Assembly (NCBI RefSeq): GCF_003048255.1
Contig: NZ_CP028487.1
Span: 4,774,001 to 4,838,000, forward strand
Direction: 5' to 3'
Length of the DNA stretch: 64,000 nt
Source of the DNA: Yersinia massiliensis
GTDB taxonomy: Bacteria; Pseudomonadota; Gammaproteobacteria; Enterobacterales; Enterobacteriaceae
Part shown: one piece after another, positions 9,145 through 20,220 of the stretch
Position numbering within the stretch: position 1 is the first letter of the stretch
How the letters are laid out: every line of letters begins with the position of its first letter
The notes under the pieces: model-generated
What the model saw: only the letters and a program-made list of their open reading frames with translations
Told to the model about the DNA's origin: nothing
Databases searched by the model: none
Position numbers and translations under genes: made by a program

Positions 9145-9228
9145 AATACTAAAATTATTATATTTAAATAATATATCTGTTTTATAAAATTATAGAATGC
9201 TGTGTGTTATCTATTTAAAGTATGTATA

Positions 9229-11697
9229 TTAGAACTTATATTCAAAACCACCCTGTATAGTTCTACCTCGATTTGGAGAGAAGGAAAGAGAATCCCCATA
9301 ACTCACAATATAAGCTCGGTTAGTGATATTTTCTATTGAACTGCGCAAAGTAAGATTATTCGTCACCTTATAACTGGCGTAAAGATCAAATAAAGTATAT
9401 TTCGGCCAATCCGCCACATATGCAACGAAGACATTACCGTCCTTAGCCAAAGCTGTATAATCTTGATGTCCTTTGTTATAACGGATAATGGTACCGAGAT
9501 CCAGCTTTTGATCAAATATTCTTCCACCTAATGTTAGGCTACCACGATCACCAGGTAAATAAGCTGATGAGCTAAATATATTATTAGTTTTCTTACACTT
9601 TACCACATCATTCATTTCAGGAGACTCAACCGAGAAGTAATATTTCTTCCTATCACGTACCATTCTCTGTACACCACCCAACCACGCATATTTTGAACAA
9701 ATACTATTTACCCCAATCATTCTGGTATAATTTAAATTTGTATAAATAAAGCCAGCATCATAACTTAATTGATACTCCAGCCCTCGAAATTGGGTTTTCA
9801 ATAAATTATTAATATAAGTTGCATTCGCAAAGGATGAGCCACCAAATTTAGGCTTATGTTTGGATAATTCAAGATTGATATAATCACTGACGCGGGTATC
9901 AAAGTACGCCAGTTTTGCGGCGAAGCGATCTTCATTGATAAACAAGCCTTGTTTTTGAAGATTAATACCAGTTTCCCATGCCTTAGACTTTTCAGTCGCT
10001 AATACAGGGTTCGGTAAAGACCAACCGTGCCCATGCGCACTGCCGGTGGCAAGGACTTCGGTAATCGCCGGTGGTCGCCAGGACTTACCGTAATTACCAA
10101 AGAACTCCAACCACTGGACTCCGGGCTTTATCCCCATGGCCATCGTGGGTGAAAATTGTTGTTCTCGGCGATCCACATCCCATGTCATGGCGTACTTTTC
10201 TTTTCTAAGGCAAGAAGGACCAAAGAAAGATCCCTTACGGCAAGGATTATCACGGGTGTGAAGGGATTCATCAGTCCACATCCAAGTATTCCCCTGCAAG
10301 CGGTAGTGATCATAACGTAAGCCGCCTTCTAACCGTAGCCAATCGCTATAGTCGTAATTAACCTGCGCGAAAGTACTGGTAATGGTGCGTTTTCCCGGTG
10401 GGGTGACCCCTAACATGGACTCATGAGTTGAATTACCTCGCGAACGGTCACTGAACCACTCTAGGCCATAATTCAGGCGAAATTGATGCTGATCTGCTGG
10501 GGCGAATAGACTGGTGTTTTGCAGTTGTAACCCCTGAGTGGTTAAGCGGGTTTGGGTCCAGAATTTATCGCGGAAAACGGGGTTGGCATTATGGGTATCG
10601 GTTTTATCGTCGGTATCAACATAATAGATTTTTGCCGTCATATCCAACCACGCGATATGTTCTGGCTTTAAGCTATAATCCAGCCCGACATTGCTATTTT
10701 TCACATCACTGACGCTGCTGCTTAACCAGCCGTAATTTATCTTACGCTTCGAGTTTGGCCTATCATAAACATGGGTGAACATACCAGCATTGGGGCTATT
10801 TATTTGTGTCTGCAAATAGCTGAATACCAAACGCTGATCGGCAGAGATATTCCACCCCACTTTGGCCAACTGTGAATCCATTTTATAATTAGAAAAATCA
10901 ACTTTGATTTTCTTCATTTCTTCACCCAGCGTTTTGGAACCGGTGCCAAAACGAATATCACCAATATGGCCTTTATTGCCAGGCCAATATTCTTTCAGAT
11001 TCCGTTCACTGGCAGCCAATATTATATCGCCATATTCATTCCCGATTGCGAGTACCGCACTACCGATAAATTGAGTGCCATTATCGCCGGTTATTGCTCG
11101 GACTTTACCGCCAATCTCTTTTCCTGGTTCGAGAAAATTACTGGCATTAAAAGTCCTGAAAGTGGCAATACCACCAATAACACCTGCCCCTCCTATACCA
11201 CTGCTGGGGCCCTTTTCAATGACAACACTACTCAGTATTTCGGGATCAATATACATCACCCCATGGCGCTGCCCATGGCCACTTTTCATAAAATTCTGAC
11301 GCATGCCATCAATATTCATATTGACGCGGCCATAGTCCTGCATGCCACGGATATTGATGGATAACGCGGGATCTTGCTGGCTTACGCTGGAATAAACGCC
11401 CGATGTTTGTTCTAATATATCAGCTACATGACGTGCTGGCCGGTTATCCATTTGTTCACGGGATATTTCGCTTACCGAGTGTATTTCATCGTAAACCCAG
11501 TCGCCTTCCTGAGCATGACTCGTCTCTTCGACTTTGAGCTTATCTAGCACCATGTCATTTTTAATCGATGATGATACTGCTGTTTCCGCGCTAGCATCTT
11601 CAGTATAGCCCTGAGTGGTGAGAGCTAAAATGAGGCCCAGTGCAATCTTATTTTTTGAGATTATGGTTTCTTTTTTATCTCTAGCCATATTATCCAT
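9229..11697 (-). CDS. hasR: HasR, TonB-dependent hemophore/heme receptor
   Basis: This 822-residue outer-membrane receptor takes heme from HasA or free heme into the periplasm. A signal peptide covers about residues 13-38 (KNKIALGLILALTTQGYTED), and DKLKVEET resembles a TonB box. The plug domain has SINIRGMQDYGRVNMNIDGM, and the barrel carries the heme-receptor FRAP/NPNL-type segment WRPPAITEVLATGSAHGHGW...LPNPVL with candidate heme histidines. The last residues (GGFEYKF) form the terminal barrel strand. It is about 80 residues shorter than Serratia HasR, consistent with loss of the N-terminal signalling extension, and no hasI/hasS genes are nearby. It is the first gene of hasRADEB. The ATG three codons further in is an alternative start. 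Confidence 0.95.
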   Translation of the reverse strand: MDNMARDKKETIISKNKIALGLILALTTQGYTEDASAETAVSSSIKNDMVLDKLKVEETSHAQEGDWVYDEIHSVSEISREQMDNRPARHVADILEQTSGVYSSVSQQDPALSINIRGMQDYGRVNMNIDGMRQNFMKSGHGQRHGVMYIDPEILSSVVIEKGPSSGIGGAGVIGGIATFRTFNASNFLEPGKEIGGKVRAITGDNGTQFIGSAVLAIGNEYGDIILAASERNLKEYWPGNKGHIGDIRFGTGSKTLGEEMKKIKVDFSNYKMDSQLAKVGWNISADQRLVFSYLQTQINSPNAGMFTHVYDRPNSKRKINYGWLSSSVSDVKNSNVGLDYSLKPEHIAWLDMTAKIYYVDTDDKTDTHNANPVFRDKFWTQTRLTTQGLQLQNTSLFAPADQHQFRLNYGLEWFSDRSRGNSTHESMLGVTPPGKRTITSTFAQVNYDYSDWLRLEGGLRYDHYRLQGNTWMWTDESLHTRDNPCRKGSFFGPSCLRKEKYAMTWDVDRREQQFSPTMAMGIKPGVQWLEFFGNYGKSWRPPAITEVLATGSAHGHGWSLPNPVLATEKSKAWETGINLQKQGLFINEDRFAAKLAYFDTRVSDYINLELSKHKPKFGGSSFANATYINNLLKTQFRGLEYQLSYDAGFIYTNLNYTRMIGVNSICSKYAWLGGVQRMVRDRKKYYFSVESPEMNDVVKCKKTNNIFSSSAYLPGDRGSLTLGGRIFDQKLDLGTIIRYNKGHQDYTALAKDGNVFVAYVADWPKYTLFDLYASYKVTNNLTLRSSIENITNRAYIVSYGDSLSFSPNRGRTIQGGFEYKF

Positions 11698-12248
11698 TTA
11701 TGAAAACTCATCCTTATTAATACAAAAGAAATACATATATTAATTATTTTAGTCTTAACAATTTGCCCGTCGTTTGGATAATAGCTATCCGCTCCGAGCG
11801 ATATAAATAACCGGATAATTAATGTGTCGTAATTTTCTATCAAGTATTTAAATAACGTAAACCATACAAAGAGGAGTTAATTTAGCCAGAATAATTGATA
11901 TGTCTTATTCGTGGGGCAATTAACCTTCCTAATTAAGGTCTTCCGTTATTAGCGTAGAGCTGATTTTTTTAATTAATTAATGCTAGTCGAAGATATATTC
12001 CCACGCCATTATTTGAGAATAATTATCATAATCATTTGTAGGTACAAACTCAATCACCTTCATAAATAAAAAAGTATGTCACTGAGAATATTGATTTTAT
12101 AGAAAGAATAATTCATCGATAAATAAGTGTTGCTGTAACGTTGATTGAATTTCTGAGTCGGTGAATTAATAGGAATATTCGGGGCAGGTATTTCGAAAAG
12201 AATGGGCCACGATAAAGTGGCCCATAATAGGTATTAGTTCTTAGCAAA
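11698..12248 (-). promoter_or_regulatory. hasR promoter with Fur box and long 5' leader
   Basis: This 551-base region holds no convincing gene. On the minus strand a promoter can be read as TTGAGT (12048-12053), a 17-base spacer and TATGAT (12025-12030). Overlapping the -10 is a 19-base Fur box at 12015-12033, GATTATGATAATTATTCTC on the minus strand, matching 16 of 19 consensus positions. Iron-replete Fur would therefore block this promoter. Transcription from here would give a leader of about 320 bases before hasR. The leader is AT-rich; I see only a weak inverted repeat around 11922-11940. Confidence 0.7.
12202..12225 (-). terminator. Terminator of the argCBH operon
   Basis: A perfect 9-bp stem (ATGGGCCAC/GTGGCCCAT) with a 6-base loop lies just after argH and is followed on the minus strand by TCTTTTCG. 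Confidence 0.75.
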
Positions 12249-13622
12249 CTAAAACAGGCGGGTTTTAGCCTCAGTGATAGCCAAGGCGACTTGCTGTGGC
12301 GACACACCACCTTTAGCGACACGTTTATCCAGACAAGACTGTAAGGCCAGAATCGGATACACATCGTTACCGATGACAGTACTGAATTTTTGCAAATCAC
12401 TGAGCGATAGGGCTTCTAGCGCTTTACCCTGACGAATGGCTTCCACCACGGCTTCACCGACAATATGGTGCGCTTCACGGAACGGCACGCCTTTAGCGAC
12501 CAAATAGTCAGCCAGTTCTGTCGCGTTAGCGTAGCCCTGTTCCGCCGCTTCTTGGCAACGTGGGCGTTTTACTTGAATGCCATCCAATACCAGCGCACCC
12601 ATGTGCAAGCAATCGAGCCAAGTATCAAGCGCATCAAACAGCCCTTCCTTGTCTTCTTGCATGTCTTTGTTATAGGCCAAAGGCAAGCCTTTTAGTGTCA
12701 TCATCATACCGGTCAATGCACCTTGTACTCGGCCACACTTACCGCGAATCAATTCTAATGCATCGGGATTTTTCTTTTGCGGCATCAAGGAAGAGCCTGA
12801 CGTCACGCGATCGGATAAGTCGACAAATGCCGCTTCACCACTGTTGAAGAAAATTAAGTCTTCTGCGAAGCGAGATAGATGCACCATACCGATACTGGCA
12901 TCCGATAGGAGTTCTAACACATGGTCACGATCAGAAACGCTATCGAGGCTGTTACGGGTCGCAGAAGCAAAACCTAACCAGCCCGCCAATTGCTCGCGAT
13001 CGATAGCATAAGCTGTACCTGCCAATGCCCCACTGCCTAATGGGCTGACATCAAGGCGTTTCAGGGTATCTTGCAAACGGCTTTCATCACGGGCGAGCAT
13101 TTCAACATAGGCCAAACACCAATGGGCAAAAGTCACCGGCTGGGCGCGTTGTAAGTGGGTATAACCCGGCATCACCGCATCCTGATTAGCTTCAGCCGTG
13201 ATAACCAACGCCTGCTGCAACTGCTGAACAGCGGCCTTTAATTCAGTTATCTGGAATTTGCACCACAATTTTAGGTCCGTCGCGACCTGATCGTTACGGC
13301 TACGGCCAGTGTGCAGTTTTTTGCCTAAATCGCCGACCTTATCAATCAGTTTAGTTTCTACCCAGCTATGGATATCTTCCGCATCGCTGTTCAAAATGGC
13401 CTGTGGATCGGCCTGCACTTCTTCTAACAAAACAGAAAGTGCCTGCTCTAATTGTTGCTGCTCGTCTGCGCTTAATACGCCAACGGTGACCAGCGCCTTC
13501 GACCAAGCAACAGACCCGATAATATCCTGCTCTGCTAGCCGGTAATCAAACCGCAGGGAATCGTTGAATTGTTTAAAACGCTGATCTGCTGCCTGACTGA
13601 ACCGTCCGCCCCACAATGCCAT
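12249..13622 (-). CDS. argH: Argininosuccinate lyase
   Basis: This 457-residue cytoplasmic enzyme splits argininosuccinate into arginine and fumarate, the last step of arginine synthesis. The fumarase/aspartase-superfamily signature [12 protein letters not shown], which carries the flexible catalytic serine loop, is present, as are the conserved N-terminal WGGRF and the HTGRSRNDQ substrate motif. The length matches the E. coli enzyme. It is the third gene of argC-argB-argH on the minus strand. A gap of about 122 bases separates it from argB without a strong terminator, so co-transcription is likely. It ends before a clear terminator and then the has locus. Confidence 0.97.
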   Translation of the reverse strand: MALWGGRFSQAADQRFKQFNDSLRFDYRLAEQDIIGSVAWSKALVTVGVLSADEQQQLEQALSVLLEEVQADPQAILNSDAEDIHSWVETKLIDKVGDLGKKLHTGRSRNDQVATDLKLWCKFQITELKAAVQQLQQALVITAEANQDAVMPGYTHLQRAQPVTFAHWCLAYVEMLARDESRLQDTLKRLDVSPLGSGALAGTAYAIDREQLAGWLGFASATRNSLDSVSDRDHVLELLSDASIGMVHLSRFAEDLIFFNSGEAAFVDLSDRVTSGSSLMPQKKNPDALELIRGKCGRVQGALTGMMMTLKGLPLAYNKDMQEDKEGLFDALDTWLDCLHMGALVLDGIQVKRPRCQEAAEQGYANATELADYLVAKGVPFREAHHIVGEAVVEAIRQGKALEALSLSDLQKFSTVIGNDVYPILALQSCLDKRVAKGGVSPQQVALAITEAKTRLF

Positions 13623-13744
13623 AATCTTGCTTCCCTAATTACACGATAGAATACCCTGCACTGTTGCAGCGACAGGCTTGTTAGCTGGTTGCCAACAACC
13701 TGCCACGCCAATAGCGTCGGGTAAAGGAATTTAAATAAACAGTA

Positions 13745-14521
13745 TCACGCCAGAATACGGGTACCAATGGGCACACCATTAAACAACGCTGGCAGTTGAT
13801 CTGCATGACGCCAACTGGCGATATCGACTGGACGCCCCAATGAGCGTGCCGCATCCAGCGCCGCATTCACTTTAACAATCATGCCATCGGTAATAATGCC
13901 CTGAGCAATCAATTGTTCTGCTTTCTGCGCCGTCATTTCTGCAATCCGCTGGCCTTTGCCATCCAAAATGCCGCTCACATCGGACAACAAAATCAGATCT
14001 GCGCCCAATGTCGCGGCCAGTGCTGTTGCAGCCTGATCCGCATTCACATTCATCAGTTTGCCATCCGCCGTTATGCCAATTGAGCTGATGATTGGCATAT
14101 ACCCGACAGCCAACAAAGTTTGCACCAATGCCGGTGAACCCGGTTGAGCTTTGCCCACATGCCCTAACTCGGCATCTAACGGCGTCACCGGCACAGTATC
14201 ACCATCACCTAAACACAGGCCAACGGCATTGATTTGATGTTTTATCGCCCAAGCCAACAAGGTTTTGTTGGCCGTTCCTGCCAGTGCGCCAGTGATAATA
14301 TCAATCTGATCAGCCGGAGTAACCCGCAGGCCATTCTTCTTGACGACCGGCAACGCGAGTTTTTTCATCAGCTCATCAACCAGACAGCCACCACCGTGCA
14401 TAATCACAAGCGGGCGCTCATGCTTCTCACGATAGGTCACTAATGCAGTAAACAGGCGTTCCAGCGCTTCTTCGCTGTCCAGCAACACGCCACCTAATTT
14501 AATGACCAACGGGTTTATCAT
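13745..14521 (-). CDS. argB: Acetylglutamate kinase
   Basis: This 258-residue amino-acid kinase phosphorylates N-acetyl-L-glutamate, the second step of arginine synthesis. The N-terminal [18 protein letters not shown] and the glycine loop [12 protein letters not shown] bind ATP and substrate, and [12 protein letters not shown] is conserved near the active site. I chose the ATG at 14521 ([11 protein letters not shown]) because GAGGCG lies about ten bases upstream and this matches the E. coli N-terminus. The in-frame ATG at 14533 overlaps that ribosome binding site. Confidence 0.96.
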   Translation of the reverse strand: MINPLVIKLGGVLLDSEEALERLFTALVTYREKHERPLVIMHGGGCLVDELMKKLALPVVKKNGLRVTPADQIDIITGALAGTANKTLLAWAIKHQINAVGLCLGDGDTVPVTPLDAELGHVGKAQPGSPALVQTLLAVGYMPIISSIGITADGKLMNVNADQAATALAATLGADLILLSDVSGILDGKGQRIAEMTAQKAEQLIAQGIITDGMIVKVNAALDAARSLGRPVDIASWRHADQLPALFNGVPIGTRILA

Positions 14522-14597
14522 GTTTCGCCTCAATCTAATTGGATAAAGTATCTGTATCTGCCTATTCTGGCTCGGTCACTGGCTACCCTAGCGTGAC

Positions 14598-15602
14598 TCA
14601 CAGTAGGGATTGGGTTTCCGCAAAGCCAAAACGAATATTCATGCATTGTACGGCCTGCGCAGCCGCCCCTTTCAGCAGGTTATCTTCTGTCGCGACAATG
14701 ATTAAATGCTCGCCTTTTACAGAGAAACCAATATCACAGAAAGGTAGGCCAACTACGGCTTTCAGTGCCGGTACACCTTGCTGATATAACCGCACTAGCG
14801 GCTTATCTTGATAAGCATTGTGATACGCCTCAGCGATATCCTCTGCCGTCACGCCTGCCTTCAATCGACAAGTGATCGTCGCCAAAATACCGCGCGCAAA
14901 GTTGCCTAGGTGCGGAGTAAAGATCACCGGCGTACCCAAATGAGCAACAATCTCGGGTTGATGACGATGATTAAACAAACCGTACGGCTGCAAACTTACT
15001 TCGCAAAAACTGTTACCGATGCTGGCTTTACGCCCCGCACCGCTAACGCCACTGACGGCGTTAATCACTGGCCATTGCGCATCATTGAGTAAACCGCCAT
15101 CCACTAACGGCTTTAGCGCCAGTTGAGAGGCGGTTGGATAACAGCCAGGAACCGCGATCAATTGGGCTTGTTTGATGTCTTCTGCTTGCCATTCAGCCAA
15201 CCCATATACCGCTTTATCCAGCCAATCCGCGTGCTGGTGCTCAAAACCGTAATACTGGCTGTAGAACGCGGTATCCTGAACGCGGAATGCGCCGGAGAGG
15301 TCGAATACGACGCAACCTGCGGCTAAAAATTGTGGCGCTAAGTCATGGCTGACTTCATGGGCAGTGGCAAGAAAAACCACATCGACACCTTTTGCCGCCT
15401 GAGCCACATTCACCAAGGGTTGCAGCGGGAGATCGATGATGCCTTTTAGCTGCGGGTGCAGGTCAGAAAGTAATTTTCCTGCATCTGCACTTTGCGCTGA
15501 AACCGTTAAACCGGTTATGTTCATATGTGGGTGACGATTCAGGTAAGCCGTAAGCTCCGCGCCGGCATAGCCACTAGCACCAACAATTAGCGTATTTAAC
15601 AT
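14598..15602 (-). CDS. argC: N-acetyl-gamma-glutamyl-phosphate reductase
   Basis: This 334-residue NADPH-dependent enzyme reduces acetylglutamyl phosphate to the semialdehyde, the third step of arginine synthesis. The Rossmann motif [10 protein letters not shown] begins at residue 8, and the catalytic cysteine lies in [13 protein letters not shown]. It is the first gene of argCBH and is divergent from argE across a 315-base region with ARG boxes. The length matches the family. Confidence 0.97.
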   Translation of the reverse strand: MLNTLIVGASGYAGAELTAYLNRHPHMNITGLTVSAQSADAGKLLSDLHPQLKGIIDLPLQPLVNVAQAAKGVDVVFLATAHEVSHDLAPQFLAAGCVVFDLSGAFRVQDTAFYSQYYGFEHQHADWLDKAVYGLAEWQAEDIKQAQLIAVPGCYPTASQLALKPLVDGGLLNDAQWPVINAVSGVSGAGRKASIGNSFCEVSLQPYGLFNHRHQPEIVAHLGTPVIFTPHLGNFARGILATITCRLKAGVTAEDIAEAYHNAYQDKPLVRLYQQGVPALKAVVGLPFCDIGFSVKGEHLIIVATEDNLLKGAAAQAVQCMNIRFGFAETQSLL

Positions 15603-15917
15603 GGGTTCAGTTCACCTTACCTTGCTTACTTGATGTTGCAGCGATGTGGGTGAGATTCATCCGCTGGCTGTAACACCCCGTACTTTGGCTATAAAAATGT
15701 TATTGGGTTTAAACACATAAATTGGTTTTAAAAACATAAGTAGTCAAAACCAGTTTTTGGGTAGTCAGCAAGGTTTTACTGTTCCCCACGCGATTGGGCA
15801 TTGACATTTTCGTAAATTTAAGGGCGTTTTAAGGTTCCCTTACGCTTAAGCTTAATGTATTTTTATTCATAATAATTGCATGAATATTGATACTATCCTA
15901 ACCAAAGGCTGTCAACA
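15603..15917. promoter_or_regulatory. Bipolar arg control region with two tandem ARG boxes
   Basis: Two 18-base ArgR sites lie end to end with the characteristic 3-base gap: AATGTATTTTTATTCATA at 15854-15871 and ATTGCATGAATATTGATA at 15875-15892. The first matches the WNTGAATWWWWATTCANW consensus with one mismatch in the core and the second with two. They lie next to argE and can repress both argE and argCBH, as in the E. coli argECBH control region. Apart from AT-rich promoter-like sequence, I see nothing else in these 315 bases. Confidence 0.8.
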
Positions 15918-17087
15918 GTGAAGATGAAATTACCTCCATTTATTGAGTTGTATCGGGCGTTAATCGCCACGCCTTCCATCAGCGCGACCGATGGCGCCCT
16001 TGATCAAAGTAATGAGGCGTTAATCAACTTGTTGGCTGGATGGTTCGCAGACTTAGGTTTTCGTATCGAAATTCAACCCGTCCCCAATACACGCCATAAA
16101 TTTAACCTGCTTGCAAGTATTGGAGAAACGAATAGCGGCACAAGCAAAGGGGGGCTGCTGCTGGCTGGCCATACCGATACTGTGCCTTACGATGAAGGGC
16201 GTTGGACGCGAGATCCCTTCACACTGACCGAGCACGACAATAAGTTATACGGTTTAGGTACTGCCGATATGAAAGGCTTTTTTGCTTTCATTTTAGATGC
16301 AGTACGCGATATTGATGCCAGCAAGCTGAGTAAGCCGCTGTATATTCTGGCCACCGCCGATGAAGAAACCACGATGGCAGGCGCACGCTACTTTGCCGCC
16401 TCCTCCCAGCTGCGCCCTGATTTTGCCATTATTGGCGAACCCACCTCACTGCAACCGGTGCGGGCGCACAAAGGGCATATTTCCAACGCCATCCGTATCA
16501 CGGGCCAATCCGGCCATTCCAGTGATCCAGCGCGTGGCGTCAATGCGATTGATTTAATGCATGAATCCATTACTGAGTTAATGAAACTGCGCACTAAGCT
16601 GCAGGAGCGTTATCACAATCCCGCGTTTACCGTCCCTTATCCGACGATGAATTTTGGTCATATCAACGGTGGTGATGCTGCAAACCGCATCTGTGCTTGT
16701 TGCGAATTACATATGGATATCCGCCCATTGCCCGGTCTCACCTTAAGCGATCTGGATGAGTTGATGGCAGAGGCGTTGGCACCGGTGAGTGAACGCTGGC
16801 CAGGCCGTTTGAGTATTGATGAACTGCATCCCCCGATTCCTGGCTATGAATGCCCGACAGACCATCATATGGTCGGTGTTATTGAAAAATTATTGGGTGA
16901 GCGCACTGCGGTAGTGAACTACTGCACTGAAGCGCCGTTTATCCAGCAAATCTGCCCGACACTGGTTCTGGGGCCAGGCTCAATTAATCAGGCCCACCAG
17001 CCAGATGAATTTATCGATATGGCCTTTATCGAACCCACTCGTGAGCTGATTGGTCAGTTAGTTGACCATTTTTGTCAGCAAAAATAA
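15918..17087 (+). CDS. argE: Acetylornithine deacetylase
   Basis: This 389-residue M20-family zinc hydrolase converts N-acetylornithine to ornithine. Metal-site motifs are visible: AGHTDTVP (His and Asp), [10 protein letters not shown] (catalytic Glu pair) and the dimerisation-domain segment RAHKGHI. The N-terminus ([19 protein letters not shown]) matches E. coli ArgE. Two ATGs two codons apart (15918, 15924) are possible starts. It is divergent from argCBH and preceded by the ARG boxes, so repression by ArgR-arginine is expected. Confidence 0.96.
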   Translation: MKMKLPPFIELYRALIATPSISATDGALDQSNEALINLLAGWFADLGFRIEIQPVPNTRHKFNLLASIGETNSGTSKGGLLLAGHTDTVPYDEGRWTRDPFTLTEHDNKLYGLGTADMKGFFAFILDAVRDIDASKLSKPLYILATADEETTMAGARYFAASSQLRPDFAIIGEPTSLQPVRAHKGHISNAIRITGQSGHSSDPARGVNAIDLMHESITELMKLRTKLQERYHNPAFTVPYPTMNFGHINGGDAANRICACCELHMDIRPLPGLTLSDLDELMAEALAPVSERWPGRLSIDELHPPIPGYECPTDHHMVGVIEKLLGERTAVVNYCTEAPFIQQICPTLVLGPGSINQAHQPDEFIDMAFIEPTRELIGQLVDHFCQQK

Positions 17088-17310
17088 CTCTAATGAGGTA
17101 GGCGGATCAATATTGCCCATAAGCCAGACTGATAACCTAACCTCGGTAATTAAATTTCAGAAATATCCCTAAAATTGATGTTTTTTTGCTGAAAATAGTG
17201 TCAATTGGGGTATGGAATTGAACGTGGCGAGTGGAATTGTCCATCTCAGCCTTCTGGGTGAAATTAATTTACATACCCATCAAGTTACGAAGGGTACAAA
17301 AAGAAATCAT

Positions 17311-17389
17311 ATACCCAATAGATTTCAAGATGCAGGCAGGCGGCCAGCGATTAAGCCCTTTTGCCTGCAACTTGGATGATGACGGGTAT
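17311..17389. repeat. Yersinia-type palindromic repeat element upstream of ppc
   Basis: The left end, ATACCCAATAGATTTCAAGA then TGCAGG (17311-17336), is an imperfect inverted copy of the right end, CCTGCAACTTGGATGATGAC then GGGTAT (17364-17389). Such ATACCC...TTCAAG...TGCAGG palindromes are abundant in Yersinia genomes. A second fragment of the same family (CAAGTTACGAAGGGTAC, 17281-17297) lies just upstream. The rest of the argE-ppc gap (17088-17270) is AT-rich and shows no gene. The element ends 12 bases before the ppc start codon, so it lies in or next to the ppc leader. Confidence 0.75.
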
Positions 17390-17401
17390 GTTAGGGGTCA
17401 T

Positions 17402-20038
17402 ATGAACGAACAATATTCCGCAATGCGAAGTAACGTCAGTATGCTCGGCAAACTACTCGGGGAAACCATCAAGGAAGCGTTAGGCGAACACATCCTTGAT
17501 CGGGTAGAAACCATCCGTAAATTATCCAAATCTTCGCGAGCGGGGAATGAAGCGAGCCGTCAGGAACTGCTGACGACGCTGCAAAATCTGTCCAACGACG
17601 AGCTGTTACCTGTCGCCCGTGCTTTTAGCCAATTCCTCAATCTGACGAATACGGCGGAGCAATACCACAGCATTTCACCCCACGGTGAAGCGGCAAGCAA
17701 TCCAGAAGCGCTGGCTCAACTGTTCACTCGGTTAAAAAATAAAAAGCTGAGCGAGAAAGATATGCGCAGCGCGGTTGAAGAGTTATCCATTGAGCTGGTC
17801 TTAACTGCTCACCCAACCGAAATAACTCGCCGTACGTTGATTCATAAACTGGTGGAAGTGAATACCTGCCTGAGCCAGTTGGATCATAATGATTTAGCCG
17901 ATTACGAACGCAACAAGATCATGCGTCGTTTACGGCAGTTAGTCGCACAATCATGGCATACCGACGAAATTCGTAAAATTCGCCCTTCCCCTGTTGATGA
18001 AGCCAAATGGGGCTTTGCCGTGGTGGAAAATAGCCTGTGGGAAGGCGTACCTGCTTTCTTGCGCGAGTTTAATGAGCAGTTGCAAAACTCCCTCGATTAC
18101 CGTTTGCCGGTTGAAGCCGTGCCGATTCGCTTCACCTCATGGATGGGCGGTGACCGTGACGGTAACCCCAATGTGACGGCAGAAATTACTCGCCACGTGC
18201 TACTGCTCAGCCGTTGGAAAGCCACTGATTTGTTCCTGCGTGATATTCAGGTTCTGGTATCAGAGCTTTCAATGTCTGAATGTACGCCTGAACTGCGTGA
18301 ATTGGCTGGTGGCGACGAAGTGCCAGAACCGTATCGTGAACTGATGAAACGTGTTCGGACTCAGTTAACAAACACGCAGGCCTATCTGGAAAAACGCCTG
18401 AAAGGTGAGCGAGTGTTGCCACCGACTGATCTGTTGGTGAGCAATGACCAACTGTGGGACCCACTCTACGCCTGTTATCAGTCCCTGAAAGCCTGCGGCA
18501 TGGAGATCATCGCCAATGGTCAGTTACTGGATACACTGCGCCGCGTCCGCTGTTTTGGTGTGCCTTTGGTGCGTATCGATGTACGCCAAGAAAGCACCCG
18601 TCATACCGATGCCATTGCAGAGTTAACCCGCTATCTGGGCCTCGGCGATTATGAGAGCTGGTCTGAAGCGGACAAACAGGCCTTCCTGATCCGTGAATTG
18701 AACTCCAAGCGCCCGCTGGTTCCACTGAAATGGGAGCCAAGCGCTGATACACAGGAAGTACTGGAAACTTGTCGGGTGATTGCTGAAGCCCCGCAAGGCT
18801 CTATCGCCGCCTATGTTATCTCCATGGCGAAAGTCCCTTCCGACGTACTGGCTGTGCATTTATTGCTGAAAGAAGCGGGTTGCCCGTTCACATTGCCGGT
18901 CGCGCCGCTGTTCGAAACCCTTGATGATTTAAACAACGCAGACGATGTGATGACGCAGTTGCTGAGCATCGACTGGTATCGTGGTCTGATTCAAGGCAAA
19001 CAGATGGTGATGATTGGCTATTCTGACTCGGCGAAAGACGCCGGTGTGATGGCCGCATCTTGGGCGCAATATCGTGCACAAGACGCCTTGATCAAAACCT
19101 GCGAGAAAGCAGGTATTTCCCTGACGCTGTTCCATGGTCGTGGGGGTTCTATCGGTCGCGGTGGTGCACCAGCCCATGCTGCGCTGCTCTCGCAGCCTCC
19201 GGGTAGCCTGAAAGGCGGCTTACGTGTCACTGAACAAGGCGAGATGATCCGCTTTAAATTTGGTCTACCGGAAGTCACCATCAGCAGTTTAGCCCTGTAC
19301 GCAGGTGCTATTTTGGAAGCGAATCTGCTCCCACCACCGGAACCGAAGAAAGAATGGATTGAGGTGATGGATATCTTGTCTGATGCATCCTGCGATATGT
19401 ATCGCGGTTATGTGCGTGAGAATCCAGAATTCGTCCCTTATTTCCGCGCCGCAACGCCAGAGCTGGAGTTAGGTAAGCTGCCATTAGGTTCACGCCCTGC
19501 CAAACGCCGCCCGAACGGCGGGGTAGAGAGCTTACGTGCCATCCCATGGATCTTCGCGTGGACACAAAACCGCCTGATGCTACCCGCTTGGTTGGGTGCA
19601 GGTGCCGGTTTGCAGAAAGCGATTGATGCCGGTAAGCGTGATGCGCTCGCTGCCATGTGTCGTGACTGGCCGTTCTTCTCGACGCGTATTGGTATGTTGG
19701 AAATGGTGTTCGCTAAAGCCGATTTGTGGTTAGCAGAATATTACGATCAGCGTTTGGTCGAAAAATCTCTGTGGCCGCTGGGCCAGCAATTACGCGATCA
19801 GTTAGAAGCCGATATTAAAGTGGTGCTGGCGATTGCCAATGACGATCACTTGATGGCTGATTTGCCGTGGATTGCGGAGTCTATCGCGCTACGTAACGTG
19901 TATACCGACCCGTTGAACGTCCTGCAAGCAGAACTGTTGCACCGTTCACGCCAGCAAGAACACCCTGATGCGCGTGTTGAACAAGCATTGATGGTGACGA
20001 TTGCAGGTGTTGCGGCAGGCATGCGCAACACAGGCTAG
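17402..20038 (+). CDS. ppc: Phosphoenolpyruvate carboxylase
   Basis: This 878-residue cytoplasmic enzyme makes oxaloacetate from PEP and bicarbonate to refill the TCA cycle. The catalytic histidine motif [14 protein letters not shown], the glycine-rich loop [16 protein letters not shown] and the C-terminal GMRNTG are intact. I chose the ATG at 17402 ([20 protein letters not shown]) because it matches the family N-terminus and has AGGGG upstream. The frame is open back to 17231, but that extension would translate the palindromic repeat. A hairpin follows the stop at 20056. Confidence 0.97.
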   Translation: MNEQYSAMRSNVSMLGKLLGETIKEALGEHILDRVETIRKLSKSSRAGNEASRQELLTTLQNLSNDELLPVARAFSQFLNLTNTAEQYHSISPHGEAASNPEALAQLFTRLKNKKLSEKDMRSAVEELSIELVLTAHPTEITRRTLIHKLVEVNTCLSQLDHNDLADYERNKIMRRLRQLVAQSWHTDEIRKIRPSPVDEAKWGFAVVENSLWEGVPAFLREFNEQLQNSLDYRLPVEAVPIRFTSWMGGDRDGNPNVTAEITRHVLLLSRWKATDLFLRDIQVLVSELSMSECTPELRELAGGDEVPEPYRELMKRVRTQLTNTQAYLEKRLKGERVLPPTDLLVSNDQLWDPLYACYQSLKACGMEIIANGQLLDTLRRVRCFGVPLVRIDVRQESTRHTDAIAELTRYLGLGDYESWSEADKQAFLIRELNSKRPLVPLKWEPSADTQEVLETCRVIAEAPQGSIAAYVISMAKVPSDVLAVHLLLKEAGCPFTLPVAPLFETLDDLNNADDVMTQLLSIDWYRGLIQGKQMVMIGYSDSAKDAGVMAASWAQYRAQDALIKTCEKAGISLTLFHGRGGSIGRGGAPAHAALLSQPPGSLKGGLRVTEQGEMIRFKFGLPEVTISSLALYAGAILEANLLPPPEPKKEWIEVMDILSDASCDMYRGYVRENPEFVPYFRAATPELELGKLPLGSRPAKRRPNGGVESLRAIPWIFAWTQNRLMLPAWLGAGAGLQKAIDAGKRDALAAMCRDWPFFSTRIGMLEMVFAKADLWLAEYYDQRLVEKSLWPLGQQLRDQLEADIKVVLAIANDDHLMADLPWIAESIALRNVYTDPLNVLQAELLHRSRQQEHPDARVEQALMVTIAGVAAGMRNTG

Positions 20039-20055
20039 TACTCGAAGCTCATTTG

Positions 20056-20078
20056 AACCGGCTAGCTGATAGCCGGTT
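20056..20078 (+). terminator. Hairpin after ppc
   Basis: A perfect 9-bp stem (AACCGGCTA/TAGCCGGTT) with a 5-base loop begins 18 bases after the ppc stop. It is followed by only three T, so termination strength is uncertain. Confidence 0.6.
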
Positions 20079-20220
20079 TACGAGCCTTTAGCCGACTAGC
20101 ACGTTGGTTAGGTCGGTTGGCATATCATTTGTGCCCAACCGACCATCCACATCGAAATCATCAGTTGGTCGTAGCGCTGACCCATAAATTTCTGGGCTGT
20201 CGCCTAACTCATGCCGCCTA

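Noticed and set aside
11661..11843. 60-codon open frame overlapping the hasR start, possible leader peptide
   Set aside because: It starts with TTG, has no ribosome binding site, and looks like a chance frame in AT-rich DNA.
17231..17401. N-terminal extension of ppc by 57 codons
   Set aside because: It would translate the palindromic repeat and has no counterpart in the family; the start at 17402 matches the conserved N-terminus and has a ribosome binding site.
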